NCBI RefSeq assembly: GCF_000349325.1
Contig: NC_020504.1
Coordinates: forward strand, 1 to 64,000
Origin: Streptomyces davaonensis JCM 4913
GTDB lineage: Bacteria; Actinomycetota; Actinomycetes; Streptomycetales; Streptomycetaceae
Direction: 5' to 3'
Length of the DNA stretch: 64,000 bases
The first letter of the stretch is position 1. Every line of letters starts with the position of its first letter. Made by a program: the position numbers and the translations under genes. The notes beneath the pieces are model-generated. The model was not told the origin of the DNA, ran no database searches, and saw nothing but the letters and a program-made list of their open reading frames with translations. This document shows, one piece after another, positions 24,938 through 33,814 of this stretch.

Positions 24938-25806
24938 CGGTGCACCCGTTCATCGAGGCGGAGAAGCGAGACGGTCACAGCGTCAAGCGCGCGTGTGAAC
25001 TGCTGCAGGTCTCCCGAACCGCCTTCTATGCCCGCCGCAGCGGCACGCCCGGTCCGCGGGCGGTCCGGGACGCCGTACTGACCGGCCAGATCACCAAGGT
25101 CCACGCCAGGTCCCGAGGCACCTACGGCGCTCCACGCATCCACGCCGTCCTGAAACGCGAGGGTGCTGTCTGCGGACGCCGTCGCATCGCCAGACTGATG
25201 CGGGCGGCGGGCCTGGAGGGCCGCCACCGCAGACGACGGCACCTGACCACCATCCCCGACCCCCGCGCCGCCAACCGGCCCGATCTCATCCTGCGGCAGT
25301 TCGATCCCGACCCAGCAGGCGTCGACACCCGTTGGTGCGGCGACATCACCTACGTCCCCACCGGGGAGGGCTGGCTCTATCTGGCCACCGTCATCGACAT
25401 CGCCTCCCGCCGGGTAATCGGCTGGGCAACGGCCGATCACCTGCGCACCGATCTGGTCGCTGACGCCCTCATGGCGGCCTGCCGACAGCGTCGTCCCACC
25501 CGGCCGGTGATCTTTCACTCGGATCGTGGCTGTCAGTACACCAGTCACCAATTCGCCTGCGTGGCAACGGAGTTCGGCGTCCGCCTGTCGGTCGGCCGGA
25601 CCGGGCAGTGCTGGGACAACGCGCTCGCTGAGTCGTTCTTCGCCACGATCAAACGGGAGGTCCTCGACACGAGCACCTGGCCCAGCCGGGCCGCCGCCCG
25701 CACCGCGATCTTCGACTTCATCGAGGGCTGGTACAACTTGCACCGACTGCACAGCAGTCTCGGCTACCGAAGTCCCGTCGAATACGAGACCGCACTCGCG
25801 GCCTGA
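24934..25806 (+). CDS. IS3 transposase OrfB
   Basis: 290 residues, full length. An N-terminal HTH-21 region (A-C-E-L-L-Q-V-S-R-T-A-F-Y-A-R-R) and the R-G-T-Y-G-A-P-R-I-H-A block lead into an rve integrase core. The catalytic residues are Asp in C-G-D-I-T-Y, Asp in I-F-H-S-D-R-G-C-Q-Y and Glu in A-L-A-E-S-F-F-A-T-I-K. The end, R-L-H-S-S-L-G-Y-R-S-P-V-E-Y-E, is standard for IS3. It may be made as an OrfAB fusion by frameshifting at the GTGA overlap. Apparently intact. Confidence 0.92.
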   Translation: MTVHPFIEAEKRDGHSVKRACELLQVSRTAFYARRSGTPGPRAVRDAVLTGQITKVHARSRGTYGAPRIHAVLKREGAVCGRRRIARLMRAAGLEGRHRRRRHLTTIPDPRAANRPDLILRQFDPDPAGVDTRWCGDITYVPTGEGWLYLATVIDIASRRVIGWATADHLRTDLVADALMAACRQRRPTRPVIFHSDRGCQYTSHQFACVATEFGVRLSVGRTGQCWDNALAESFFATIKREVLDTSTWPSRAAARTAIFDFIEGWYNLHRLHSSLGYRSPVEYETALAA

Positions 25807-25840
25807 CCACCACACCGATGGTGTCCGTCAAAGCGGAACA

Positions 25841-26105
25841 AGCTCACCTGGGGTGCCATCCTGCACAGCCCCGGCCGGGACGATCCTGCGAATGGCCCTG
25901 GCCGAGGGAGAGATGACGCCCGCTGCCCTCGCCCGCGGGGAGGGCCCAGGCCGCAGCACGCCGCGGTCCCTGCCTGATCCACGAGAAGGCCGCAGGGGCG
26001 GCCGAACCCGGTCCCATGCTCTGGCCCCCCATCACAACTCCTGCCATTATTTGCATTATGGGCCGGGGTGGCCGGCGCACTGCTGAGAGAACGGACGGTT
26101 CCGCC
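25841..26105 (+). promoter_or_regulatory. Upstream region of the 26106 gene
   Basis: Noncoding gap after the IS3 element. An AT-rich island, CCATTATTTGCATTATG (26043-26059), stands out in the GC-rich background and resembles the CACTATTATT promoters at 2226 and 3330. It is the likely promoter of the HTH gene at 26106. Confidence 0.45.
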
Positions 26106-26831
26106 ATGGCCTCGCGCCGTGAGCCTCGCCTGGCCGACGCTGCCGAGATCGCCGCCGAGCACGGCCTCACCCCCGCGCGGATCAGCCAGTTCTCCACCGC
26201 GCGCACCCAGAACGCGGCAGGCACAGCATTCCCCGAGCCTGTCGGCAAGCGCGGCCGCGCCCGCCTGTGGGACCACGCGGAAGTCACCGCATGGTTCGCC
26301 CACCGCGCGCCGGCACGGCTCACCGAACACACACCGCCCTTGCTCGACCCGGAGACGCTGCTGAACGCCGCGGACGCCTCCCGCTACCTCGGCTACAAGA
26401 ACACCAACCAGGTCAGCACCTTCGTACGTGACCACCCCGGCTACTTCCCCGAACCGGACGTCGTCGAGGAGATGGGCACAGCCGAGAGCCCTTACCGTCG
26501 GCAGCTGTGGAAGGTGGCGACCCTCAAGGAGTGGATGGCCACCCGGCCCGGCCGCGGAAGGCGCGCCGGCACCAAGCCGGCACCGCCGCTGCCCGACGTT
26601 CCCGCCGACGGTGATCCCGATGAGCTGCTGGGGGCGAGCCAGGCGGCCGCGCTGCTGGGCTACAAGAGCATCAACTCTTTCTCCAGCGCCCTCGCCCAAG
26701 GCAACCTCCCCCTGCTGAAAACCACCGACGGGATCGCCGCAAACGCCGGACGCCAGAACGGACGCCGCCGCTGGACACGCCGACGCATCCTCCAGCAGGC
26801 CGCCCAGCGGTCCAGTGGTACCCGGCGATAA
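26106..26831 (+). CDS. Repeated HTH DNA-binding protein of a plasmid-type module
   Basis: 241 residues from ATG 26106. It contains three similar DNA-binding-like units: L-A-D-A-A-E-I-A-A-E-H-G-L-T-P-A-R-I-S-Q-F (about 10-30), L-L-N-A-A-D-A-S-R-Y-L-G-Y-K-N-T-N-Q-V (about 83-101) and L-L-G-A-S-Q-A-A-A-L-L-G-Y-K-S-I-N-S-F (about 175-193). These have the A-A-x-L-L-G-Y look of excisionase/AlpA-type winged helices, each followed by a P-E-P/aromatic segment. Just downstream lies the TGCGCA repeat cluster and then the replication-relaxation gene, so it may bind those repeats to control replication or partition. That link is inference. Confidence 0.6.
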   Translation: MASRREPRLADAAEIAAEHGLTPARISQFSTARTQNAAGTAFPEPVGKRGRARLWDHAEVTAWFAHRAPARLTEHTPPLLDPETLLNAADASRYLGYKNTNQVSTFVRDHPGYFPEPDVVEEMGTAESPYRRQLWKVATLKEWMATRPGRGRRAGTKPAPPLPDVPADGDPDELLGASQAAALLGYKSINSFSSALAQGNLPLLKTTDGIAANAGRQNGRRRWTRRRILQQAAQRSSGTRR

Positions 26832-27000
26832 ACGGACCACCGCCCCCCTGTCAACGCGGCCCCCGGTTTGGGGAGTTGGCCCCTTGCGGACCGGGTACCG
26901 CACGATGCCCGGCACGGCGCGGCCCGCCACCCCACCCCGCAGCAACACCCGCTGCCGCGAACCGCCCAGCCCGCCCCACAGCGCACCACAAACAGCAGCA

Positions 27001-27128
27001 AGTGCACAGACCAGCTGCGCAGCAGGTGCGCAGACCGGCTGCGCAGTCTGCGTATCTCGGCTGCGCAGCCGGTCTGCGCAGTCCCCGTGCGCACCGGCTC
27101 CGCACTCACCCCGCGTGCGCACTGCGCA
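27001..27128. repeat. Iteron-like cluster of TGCGCA palindromes
   Basis: TGCGCA begins at 27016, 27027, 27040, 27062, 27075, 27088, 27116 and 27123: eight copies in 113 bases. A longer unit (CAGACC, R, GCTGCGCAG) is directly repeated near 27006 and 27031 and appears inverted near 27059-27080. Repeated 11-13 bp spacing puts many copies on one face of the helix. Position between an HTH gene and a replication-relaxation gene suggests an origin, partition site or operator. Confidence 0.65.
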
Positions 27129-27282
27129 GGTCCGCAGCACGCTCTGCGCCAAACACCCCGGACATCCTGCCGTGCTGTCTCCGCCTGCGCGCCAGGACGG
27201 GCTGGGTGCAGGACGGCACGTGAGCGCCGGCCCGGACGGCGGGTGCCGGACGTGACACCCCCCAGCGCGCAGCCGGGCACAT

Positions 27283-27319
27283 GGTCGGCCCGTGGTGGGG
27301 CCAACCACGGGGCCCGACC
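27283..27319. repeat. Long inverted repeat upstream of the replication-relaxation gene
   Basis: GGTCGGCCCGTGGT (27283-27296) pairs with ACCACGGGGCCCGACC (27304-27319) with one bulge. No gene is supported in 26832-27402; this hairpin and the TGCGCA cluster are its two notable structures. Confidence 0.55.
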
Positions 27320-27402
27320 ACGCACTTCGTGTCCCCATCGTGACCCTGGTCGGGGCCTCATGGTCGCCCGCCTGGTCGAGGGCCGCAGGTTGCCTCCCTG
27401 CC

Positions 27403-28314
27403 ATGACCCCCTCCCCCGATACTCCCGCCACCGAGCCGGCCCCCAGCCCCGCCGAACCCCTGCGCCTACAGGTCCTGACCGCACTCGCCCTGCACCGCAT
27501 GGCCACCACCGGCCAACTCCGCCTCATGCTCCGCCCGGGCAGCCCCCGCCAGCTCATCTCCCGCGTCCTGAACACACTGCGCACCACCGGCCACACCGAC
27601 CGCACCGTGCTGCCCCACCCCGGCCGGCCACGGACCCACGCCTGGTACCTCACCCCCCACGGCGCACGCCTGACCCGCGACCTCCCCGCCCTGCGGGGAC
27701 GGCCCCCGTACCCCATCACCTCCACCACCGCAGCATCCCTGAAAACCGCGCACACCCTCACCGTCGTCCGCACCCACCTCACCTTCGCGCAAGACGCCCG
27801 CCTGCACGGACACGAACACGGCCCCTACGACTGGACCCCCGAAACAGCCCACCCCATCGGCGAAGGCGAACGCCTCGTCGCCGACGCCCTCATGCACTAC
27901 ACACTCGTCGGCCATCAGCAGCGCACCAAGCTCCGCGCGTTCATCGAAGTCGACCGCACCACCATGAGCAGCGAACGCCTCGCCACCAAACTCATCGACT
28001 ACGCACGCCTCTTCCACCACGAAGCACAGCCCCCCGGCCGCCGCCGCCCGACGACGACCGGCCCGGCCTGGCTGCGCTGGTACCCCCTCTTCCCCCGCAT
28101 CCTCTTCATCCTCACCGCAGCCTCCCGGCCCCGGCTGGAAGGCCGCATCAGCGACCTCCAAGCGATGGCCGCCCAGCACCCCCTCGCCGCCACCCTCGCC
28201 AACGAAGTCCCCCTCGCAGCAGCCATCCTCGAAGACCTCGAACAACACAGCCCCACCGCACCCGTATGGACCCCACTCACCGGAGGCAACCCCCGCGCGT
28301 GGACCGAACTGTAA
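27403..28314 (+). CDS. Replication-relaxation family protein
   Basis: 303 residues from ATG 27403. The first 110 residues resemble a winged helix (L-R-L-Q-V-L-T-A-L-A-L-H-R-M-A-T-T-G-Q-L, L-I-S-R-V-L-N-T-L-R, W-Y-L-T-P-H-G-A-R-L). The central part has the family's charged core (H-E-H-G-P-Y-D-W, A-D-A-L-M-H-Y, F-I-E-V-D-R-T-T-M-S), reminiscent of a restriction-like nuclease fold. The C-terminus is helical and ends W-T-P-L-T-G-G-N-P-R-A-W-T-E-L. Members occur on actinobacterial plasmids and integrative elements and are thought to act in replication. A 3' fragment of a close relative lies at 8080-8222. No terminator is seen before the dead transposase. Confidence 0.75.
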   Translation: MTPSPDTPATEPAPSPAEPLRLQVLTALALHRMATTGQLRLMLRPGSPRQLISRVLNTLRTTGHTDRTVLPHPGRPRTHAWYLTPHGARLTRDLPALRGRPPYPITSTTAASLKTAHTLTVVRTHLTFAQDARLHGHEHGPYDWTPETAHPIGEGERLVADALMHYTLVGHQQRTKLRAFIEVDRTTMSSERLATKLIDYARLFHHEAQPPGRRRPTTTGPAWLRWYPLFPRILFILTAASRPRLEGRISDLQAMAAQHPLAATLANEVPLAAAILEDLEQHSPTAPVWTPLTGGNPRAWTEL

Positions 28315-28323
28315 GCTTGTCGT

Positions 28324-29765
28324 TTAACGATCGACGTTGACTCTCCGTGGTTTCGTGCCGACGTTGTGATGGGCGGGGCGGCTGTATGCCTCGCCGGTCG
28401 CAAGGACACGGCCCACGTCGTGACGGGTGACCGGACGGCGGTTCTTCGAACCAAGTGGTCTTCCTGGTCCGGGCGTTGAGGGTTTTGGTGCACGGGCCGG
28501 AGAGCCCGTCTTCGTGCGCAGGTTCCTGAACCCCCGCCGGACGCGCGCGGGGGTGAGTCTGTTCGGCTCGGCCGGCTTCTCCCAGGGCCTGCGGAGGTCG
28601 GTGGCCAGTGGCCGGGCAAGCCGGAGCTGGGCATAAGCGGCAATCACCAGCCAGGCCCACCGGTCGGCCGCATCCGAACTGCGAAGCCGGGGCTTGGTCC
28701 AGCCGAGCGTCTGCTTGAGTAGTCGGAACGTGTGCTCCAGGTCGAAACGCCGGAGGAAGGACCGCCAGCAGCGGTCGACGTCCGCCGCGCTGGCTCCGGT
28801 GCCCGACCACCACAGCCAGACCGGCTTGTTCACCCCGCCGGACGGTAACTTCTCCACAGCGAGGCGGATGACGGTGCCTTCGATGAGGGGCAGCGGTCCG
28901 TCGTACTCGATCCAGGCCGCCCGCCGGGTGAGCCTTGGGTGCAGCCGGTCCCATGCCCGCGCGGTCGCCTTGCCGTAGAGGCGGGTGTCGGTGACCGTCA
29001 CGGCCTGCTCGACACCCCAGGTGGAGGGATCGCCGAAGACGAACTCGCCACCATGCTTGGGTGGCCGGCCGCCCAGGGGGTTGGCCAGGGCGAACTCGTT
29101 GCGGGAGGGGGCCGGACGCCGCATCACCCTGTCTCAACGGAGGCGACCGAGGATCTCGACGGGCAGCTCGGCCAGCAGGTGGGCGATGCGGGGCGCGTCG
29201 TATCCGGCGTCCAGCACGACCAGGACGTGCTGTCGCCTGGCCTCCACTGGCCAGCGGCGACGAGCCGCTCGACGACCTCGCGGAGCTGGATGGTGGTCAC
29301 CGCGGCGACGTCGGCGCCGGGCTCCAGGCGGACTGCGTCCAACACCGCCGTCCATGATGTGCGGCCCGTCTCCAGCGCGGCCACGATCGAGTACGGCCAG
29401 CCGGGCACCATCTGATGCTTGCCCTCACCTCACCCGAAGGTGTGGCAAAAGGCCCGGTCAGGCCAGGTGTTGGCGTCCGGCCGCAGCCACGGCGAGACGT
29501 CTGCGGCCAGCACGATCCGACCGTCCGCAGCTCTCGGAAGCAGCGCCGAGACCAGAGCGCGACACAGCCGGGCGACGTCGATCTGCCCCTGGTTGAGACC
29601 GGCGTAAAGGGCTCCGTGCCCGCGGCGGTGTCCCGGGGCGAGCGCCAGGTCGACGAGCGACCGCACCGGCCCATCCGTGCACAGCAGCGCGTCGCACAAC
29701 TCGAACAACGCGTCGCCCCGCACAGTCATACAGGCATGGACCTCGCTCCGGAAGCGGGACAGCAT
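28324..29765 (-). pseudogene. NF041680-type transposase, multiply frameshifted
   Basis: The pieces add up to one DDE transposase of the Streptomyces NF041680 group. The N-terminus starts at 29765 (M-L-S-R-F-R-S-E-V, D-A-L-F-E-L-C-D-A, A-A-D-V-S-P-W-L-R-P). The middle, near 29411, has W-P-Y-S-I-V-A-A-L and V-L-V-V-L-D-A-G-Y-D. The C-terminus is at 29110-28324 (W-I-E-Y-D-G-P-L-P, L-E-H-T-F-R-L-L-K-Q-T-L-G-W, R-R-G-F-R-N-L-R-T-K). Frame changes occur near 29430, 29210 and 29130, and part of the region between the first and second pieces is missing. Terminal repeats are not obvious. Confidence 0.75.
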
Positions 29766-29889
29766 GTCCACTCCTTTGGTCCGCGAGCCATGCTGTGCCG
29801 TGCCCACTTGATGGCCTCCTTGATGATCAACAGTATGCAGCCCGGTCATTAACTTCAAATGCATGTAAAGCACGGCTAGGATTACTCGC

Positions 29890-30783
29890 ATGCAATTGGA
29901 TTTGAACCTGCTCGCTGCGCTCGACGCGCTGCTGGAGGAGGGCAGTGTGGCCGGGGCTGCCGCACGCCTGCATGTCACCGCCCCCGCGATGAGCCGGAGC
30001 CTGGGCCGAATCCGGCGCACGACCGGGGATCAGATCCTGGTGCGCACCGGCCGCACGATGACCCCGACGCCGTATGCGATCGCCGTCCGGGAACAGGTTC
30101 ACGAGCTGCTGCACCAGGTCCAAGGGGTGCTGGCACCGAGCCGTGAACTCGATCTGGCAACGTTGGAGCGCACCTTCACACTCCGCTGGCACGACTCCCT
30201 GGTCACCTTGAGCGGCCCCGCACTGCTCGCGGCCGTGCGTGAAGAGGCGCCGGGCGTGCGATTGCGCTTCGTCGCGGAATCGAGCATCGACACCCCCGAG
30301 TTGCGGCGCGGCGAGGTCGACCTGGAGGCGAACGCCAACCGCCCGAGCGCACCGGACATCCGTGCCGAGAACGTGGGCGAGAGTCGCCTCGTCATCGTCG
30401 TGCGGCAGGGACACCCCCTCACCCGCATCAGGACCGTCACCGCAAAGCGGTACGCCGAAGCTGAGCACGTCACCGTCTCGCGGCGCGGAAACCTCAGCAA
30501 CGCCCTCGACGACACCCTCACGCGGCTCGGCCTCACCCGCCGCGTGGTGGCTACCGCGCCCACGGAAGCGGCCGCGCTGGAGTTCGCGCGCGACTCCGAT
30601 CTCCTGATCAGCGTCCCCGAAGCCACCACGCGCTCCGCGGTCGCCGACCTCGGCCTGGCCGTGCTCCCCCTCCCGCTCGACCTGCCGTCAGCACCGATAT
30701 ACCTGTCATGGCATCAGCGCTACGACACCGACCACGCCCACGCCTGGCTGCGCGGACTGGCGCGAACCGCGCTGGCCATGTGA
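29890..30783 (+). CDS. LysR-family transcriptional regulator
   Basis: 297 residues. The winged HTH at 1-60 (L-D-L-N-L-L-A-A-L-D-A-L-L-E-E-G-S-V-A-G-A-A, T-A-P-A-M-S-R-S-L-G-R-I-R) is followed by an effector-binding domain of periplasmic-binding fold (about 90-297). The upstream AT-rich stretch (TTCAAATGCATGTAAAG, 29851-29867) contains a T-N11-A-like palindrome, a likely LysR site. Its downstream neighbour on the opposite strand is the flavin monooxygenase, but that gene faces it convergently, so its targets are unclear. It may have controlled something now replaced by the dead transposase upstream. Confidence 0.88.
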   Translation: MQLDLNLLAALDALLEEGSVAGAAARLHVTAPAMSRSLGRIRRTTGDQILVRTGRTMTPTPYAIAVREQVHELLHQVQGVLAPSRELDLATLERTFTLRWHDSLVTLSGPALLAAVREEAPGVRLRFVAESSIDTPELRRGEVDLEANANRPSAPDIRAENVGESRLVIVVRQGHPLTRIRTVTAKRYAEAEHVTVSRRGNLSNALDDTLTRLGLTRRVVATAPTEAAALEFARDSDLLISVPEATTRSAVADLGLAVLPLPLDLPSAPIYLSWHQRYDTDHAHAWLRGLARTALAM

Positions 30784-30916
30784 GGAGCGTCGTATTCGGC
30801 GCCGTCCGGCCGCTTCACCCCTTCAACGTCAGCAGCGGCTTGTCCGTGCGGGTGCTGGCCGTGGGGGCGGCCAGACCGACGCCTGCGGCTCACGATCGCG
30901 GATCTGTGGGCCCTGC
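30784..30916. other. Convergent intergenic gap
   Basis: Between the ends of the LysR and monooxygenase genes. No strong hairpin is seen. Confidence 0.4.
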
Positions 30917-32050
30917 TCACTCGGTCGGCTCTTGGCCGGTGAGCAGGTTGAGCAAGCCGGCGGGGGCGTTGTCGCCGAAGATGAGCTGGTGGTTCTTGTC
31001 GGATTCGGCGGCGAACCGGGCGCTGCGGGAAAAGAGCGCCTGCTCGTACTCCGCAAGGGCGGCTTCGATGTCGTCCGGGTGTGCGGCGATGGCTTTGCCG
31101 AGTTCGGCGCCGTCGAACATGGCGAGGTTGGCGCCCTCCCCGGCGAACGGTGACATGAGGTGGGCGGCGTCGCCCAGCAGCGTCACTCCGGGAACGCGGT
31201 CCCACCGGTGGCCGATCGGCAGGGCGCTGATCGGGCGCGGGGCGAGGGCGGTTTCCCCGTCAGTGATGAGTGCGGTGAGTTCAGGCGCCCATCCGGTGAA
31301 TTCGGCCGCGACCTGGGCCGCCGCCGTTTCGGGACTGGCGAGGATGGCGGCGATCCATTCCTGCGGCTTGGTGAGCGCGACGTAAGTGTGAAGAACGGCG
31401 TGGGCCTCTCGATGGCCAAGGATCCCCTTGCCGGCCGTGACGGCAAACAGGGAACCGTCGCCGGTGGCCTTGGCCGCTGCGGGGTGGCGTTGGTCGGCGT
31501 CGTACAGGTAGGTCTCGATGAACGACGTGCCGACGTACTCGGGCTTCGCGTTGGAGAGCAGCGGCCGGACCCTCGACCAGGCGCCGTCCGCGCCCACGAG
31601 GAGGCTGGTCGTCACGGTCGGCCCGTCGGCGAACGTCAGCTCGTGCCTTCCGTCTCCGAGGGGGCGGACACTGGTGACCTTGTGTCCCCACTGGATCATC
31701 TCGCCGGGCAGCGAGTTGATCAGGATCCGACGCAGGTCTCCGCGGAGCACCTCGGGGCGCCCGCCCGTGCCGTCGTCGGGCTGGTCAAGCAGGACCGCGC
31801 CGTGCTGGTCGAGCACGCGCACGGCCTCGCCGCCTTCGTGGATGATCGCGCGGAACTCGTCGGTGAGGCCAGCCGCTTCGAGGGCGAGCTGCCCGTTGTA
31901 CTCGTGGATGTCGAGCTGGCCGCCCTGCGTGCGGGTGTCCGCCGATGTCTCGGCTTCGTAGATGGTCGCGGGGATGCCGTGCAGGTGCAGGACCCGGGCG
32001 AGGGTCAGGCCGCCGAGCCCGGCGCCGATGATGGTGACGTGAGTGTTCAT
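30917..32050 (-). CDS. FAD-dependent monooxygenase, TetX-like
   Basis: 377 residues from ATG 32050 (GGAAACC upstream). An N-terminal FAD-binding motif V-T-I-I-G-A-G-L-G-G-L precedes the conserved Asp-Gly block L-V-G-A-D-G-A-W-S-R-V-R and the second FAD motif G-V-T-L-L-G-D-A-A-H-L-M-S-P-F-A-G-E-G-A-N-L-A. The order and the P-F-A-G-E-G-A-N-L-A-M-F-D-G-A sequence fit group A flavoprotein hydroxylases related to TetX. Such enzymes hydroxylate aromatic compounds, and some inactivate tetracyclines; substrate is not determinable here. It is divergent from a TetR gene with a palindromic operator between them, the arrangement of an inducible detoxification gene. Confidence 0.85.
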   Translation of the reverse strand: MNTHVTIIGAGLGGLTLARVLHLHGIPATIYEAETSADTRTQGGQLDIHEYNGQLALEAAGLTDEFRAIIHEGGEAVRVLDQHGAVLLDQPDDGTGGRPEVLRGDLRRILINSLPGEMIQWGHKVTSVRPLGDGRHELTFADGPTVTTSLLVGADGAWSRVRPLLSNAKPEYVGTSFIETYLYDADQRHPAAAKATGDGSLFAVTAGKGILGHREAHAVLHTYVALTKPQEWIAAILASPETAAAQVAAEFTGWAPELTALITDGETALAPRPISALPIGHRWDRVPGVTLLGDAAHLMSPFAGEGANLAMFDGAELGKAIAAHPDDIEAALAEYEQALFSRSARFAAESDKNHQLIFGDNAPAGLLNLLTGQEPTE

Positions 32051-32092
32051 GGTGGTTTCCCTTTCGGCTGGACACGCTCTACTCGGGTACAG

Positions 32093-32132
32093 TGTTCGCA
32101 GTAATGGTGCCACGATAGCACTACTGCGAACA
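32093..32132. promoter_or_regulatory. TetR operator in the divergent promoter region
   Basis: TGTTCGCAGTA (32093-32103) and TACTGCGAACA (32122-32132) are perfect inverted arms 18 bases apart. A further CGCAGTAGTG half-site lies at 32138-32147, just before the TetR start. The site sits centrally between the divergent monooxygenase and TetR genes. Confidence 0.8.
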
Positions 32133-32161
32133 GTGGGCGCAGTAGTGAGGAGGGAAACCCG

Positions 32162-32890
32162 ATGGACGACGCTCACACGGTGGTCTGGAACCGGCCGGAG
32201 CGGGCCGCGAAAGGCCCCGCACCCTCACGCACCCGGGCGGAGATCACCGCCGCCGCCATCGCGATCGCCGACGCCGAGGGCATCGACACACTGTCCATGC
32301 GGCGCGTCGCCAAGGAACTGGGAACGGGCACAGCCTCGCTCTACCGTTACCTGGCGTCCAAAGACGACCTGCTCGACCTCATGCTCGACGCCGTAGCGGC
32401 CGAAGACGGCGGCCCGCCTGCCCCCACCGGCGACTGGCGCGGCGACTTGCGGACACTGGCCTATCGCTCCCGGGCCACCATCCACCGGCATCCCTGGATG
32501 ACCTCCCTCGCGGCAGGGCGCCCATCACTTGGACCGAACTCCCTCGATGCCACCGAACACGCACTCGCCGCCCTCGATCCCCTCGGCTTCGACATCGACG
32601 TCATGATCATCGTCGTCGATACGCTGCATGCCTTCGTCCGCGGCTACGCCATCGGCGAACTCGCCCAACAGGAAGCCGTCCGACGCTCCGGAGTCGGCAA
32701 CCAGGAATGGATGGACGCCCATGCGCCCTACCTCGACAAAGTCATCAAGGCCGGGCGCCATCCACTCCTCGCCCAGGTCATTCGTGATGCCGAGCTTCCC
32801 CACGCGGCCGACAGGGCCGAGCGCGGTTTCGAACTGGGGCTCGAACGACTTCTCGACGGATGGGAGGCCAACCTCCCCGTCCGACCCTGA
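32162..32890 (+). CDS. TetR/AcrR-family repressor
   Basis: 242 residues. The N-terminal HTH (about 22-70) shows T-R-A-E-I-T-A-A-A-I-A-I-A-D-A-E-G, L-S-M-R-R-V-A-K-E-L-G-T-G-T-A-S-L-Y-R-Y and K-D-D-L-L-D-L-M. The C-terminal ligand domain is all-helical in the TetR C-terminal 1 style (H-P-W-M-T-S-L, N-S-L-D-A-T-E-H-A-L-A-A-L, A-F-V-R-G-Y-A-I-G). It most likely represses itself and the divergent TetX-like monooxygenase through the TGTTCGCAGTA palindrome. Confidence 0.88.
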   Translation: MDDAHTVVWNRPERAAKGPAPSRTRAEITAAAIAIADAEGIDTLSMRRVAKELGTGTASLYRYLASKDDLLDLMLDAVAAEDGGPPAPTGDWRGDLRTLAYRSRATIHRHPWMTSLAAGRPSLGPNSLDATEHALAALDPLGFDIDVMIIVVDTLHAFVRGYAIGELAQQEAVRRSGVGNQEWMDAHAPYLDKVIKAGRHPLLAQVIRDAELPHAADRAERGFELGLERLLDGWEANLPVRP

Positions 32891-33117
32891 CGATTCGACA
32901 GCGTCAACTGGGGGGCATCGGGGAACTCCGCACCCGGGCGCCGGCTCCGCGCGCTGGACCCCCGACACAGCGCGATTCCCACGAGCCAGCATCAGAGAAC
33001 GATCACGGTGACTAGCTCCGTGCACCACACCTGTTGCATCCGCTACAGTGCTCCGGATAGCCCCTGAGCTGCGGAAATTCCACCCGCACACTCGCGGCGC
33101 CCCGGAGAAACCTCGGT

Positions 33118-33256
33118 GATTTTGACTGCTCGGGCGAGGACATCGAGCGCGACTGGGTGCAGCGCACCGGCTGTTGGAGCCACATCACCCGGGTACTGCT
33201 CACCTACGACCAGATCCGCACGTACGCCCTGCCCGCGGCCGAGGGCAAGCAGGGTG
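33118..33256 (+). pseudogene. Fragment with a Toprim-like DxDxxG motif
   Basis: An open stretch without a start reads D-F-D-C-S-G-E-D-I-E-R-D-W-V, then T-G-C-W-S, R-V-L-L-T-Y-D-Q-I-R and L-P-A-A-E-G-K-Q-G-D. It ends at the IS256 junction. D-x-D-x-S-G recalls the Toprim metal site and L-P-A-A-E-G-K looks like a conserved protein core, so I read this as a piece of a plasmid or integrative-element protein cut by the transposon. The preceding 32891-33117 holds no gene. Confidence 0.35.
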
Positions 33257-33814
33257 ATCCGCGTGGACGTTGATGATGCGGCCGCCCTCGCGGACCTTCT
33301 GGGTCAGCGCGTCCACCCGGACGAACGAGTAAAGCCCTTGGTCCAGGGGCCGGTTGCGGAAGGCGGCGACCTGTTCGTCCAGGTGCTTCGCCATCGCGCT
33401 GACCTGGGACTTCGACAGCTGGGTGACGCCCAGGGACTCGGCGAGCTTCTCGACCCGGCGGGTGGAGACGCCCAGCAGGTAGGCGGTGGCGACCACGCTG
33501 ATGAGGGCCTGCTCGGCTCGCCGGCGTCGCTCCAGCAGCCAGTGCGGGAAGTAACTGCCCTGCCGCAGCTTGGGGATGGCCAGTTCGACCGTGCCCGCCC
33601 TCGTGTCCCACTCGCGCGGGCGGTAGCCGTTGCGGTGGTTGACGCGTTCGTCGCTGACCTGCCCGTATTCGGCGTTGCAGAGGGCGTCGGCCTCTGCGGA
33701 CATGAGCGCGTCGGCGAACGTTTTGACCATCGCGCGCAGCAGATCCGGACTCGCCGCAGCGAGGTTGTCTTCCGTGAGGGCGTGCAGGGGCACACTGTCA
33801 GGTGCGGTCATCAT
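33257..33814 (-). pseudogene. IS256-family transposase, 5' fragment
   Basis: Starts M-M-T-A-P-D-S at 33814, then the IS256 N-terminal region: L-R-A-M-V-K-T-F-A-D-A-L-M-S-A-E-A-D, R-N-G-Y-R-P-R-E-W-D-T-R-A-G-T-V, I-P-K-L-R-Q-G-S-Y-F-P, S-T-R-R-V-E-K-L-A and S-K-S-Q-V-S. The frame is lost just after V-D-A-L-T-Q-K-V-R-E-G-G-R-I, so most of the catalytic core is missing. The outer end of the element probably lies near 33940 (GTACACCACTTCCAAGG). Confidence 0.8.

Larger units (their letters stand above)
24572..25840 (+). mobile_element. IS3-family element 1
   Basis: 1269 bp. Left end TGATCCGCTTTGGCGGACA and right end (reverse complement) TGTTCCGCTTTGACGGACA are terminal inverted repeats with two mismatches. 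orfA and orfB overlap by four bases. I see no direct target duplication, which hints at loss by recombination. Confidence 0.85.
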
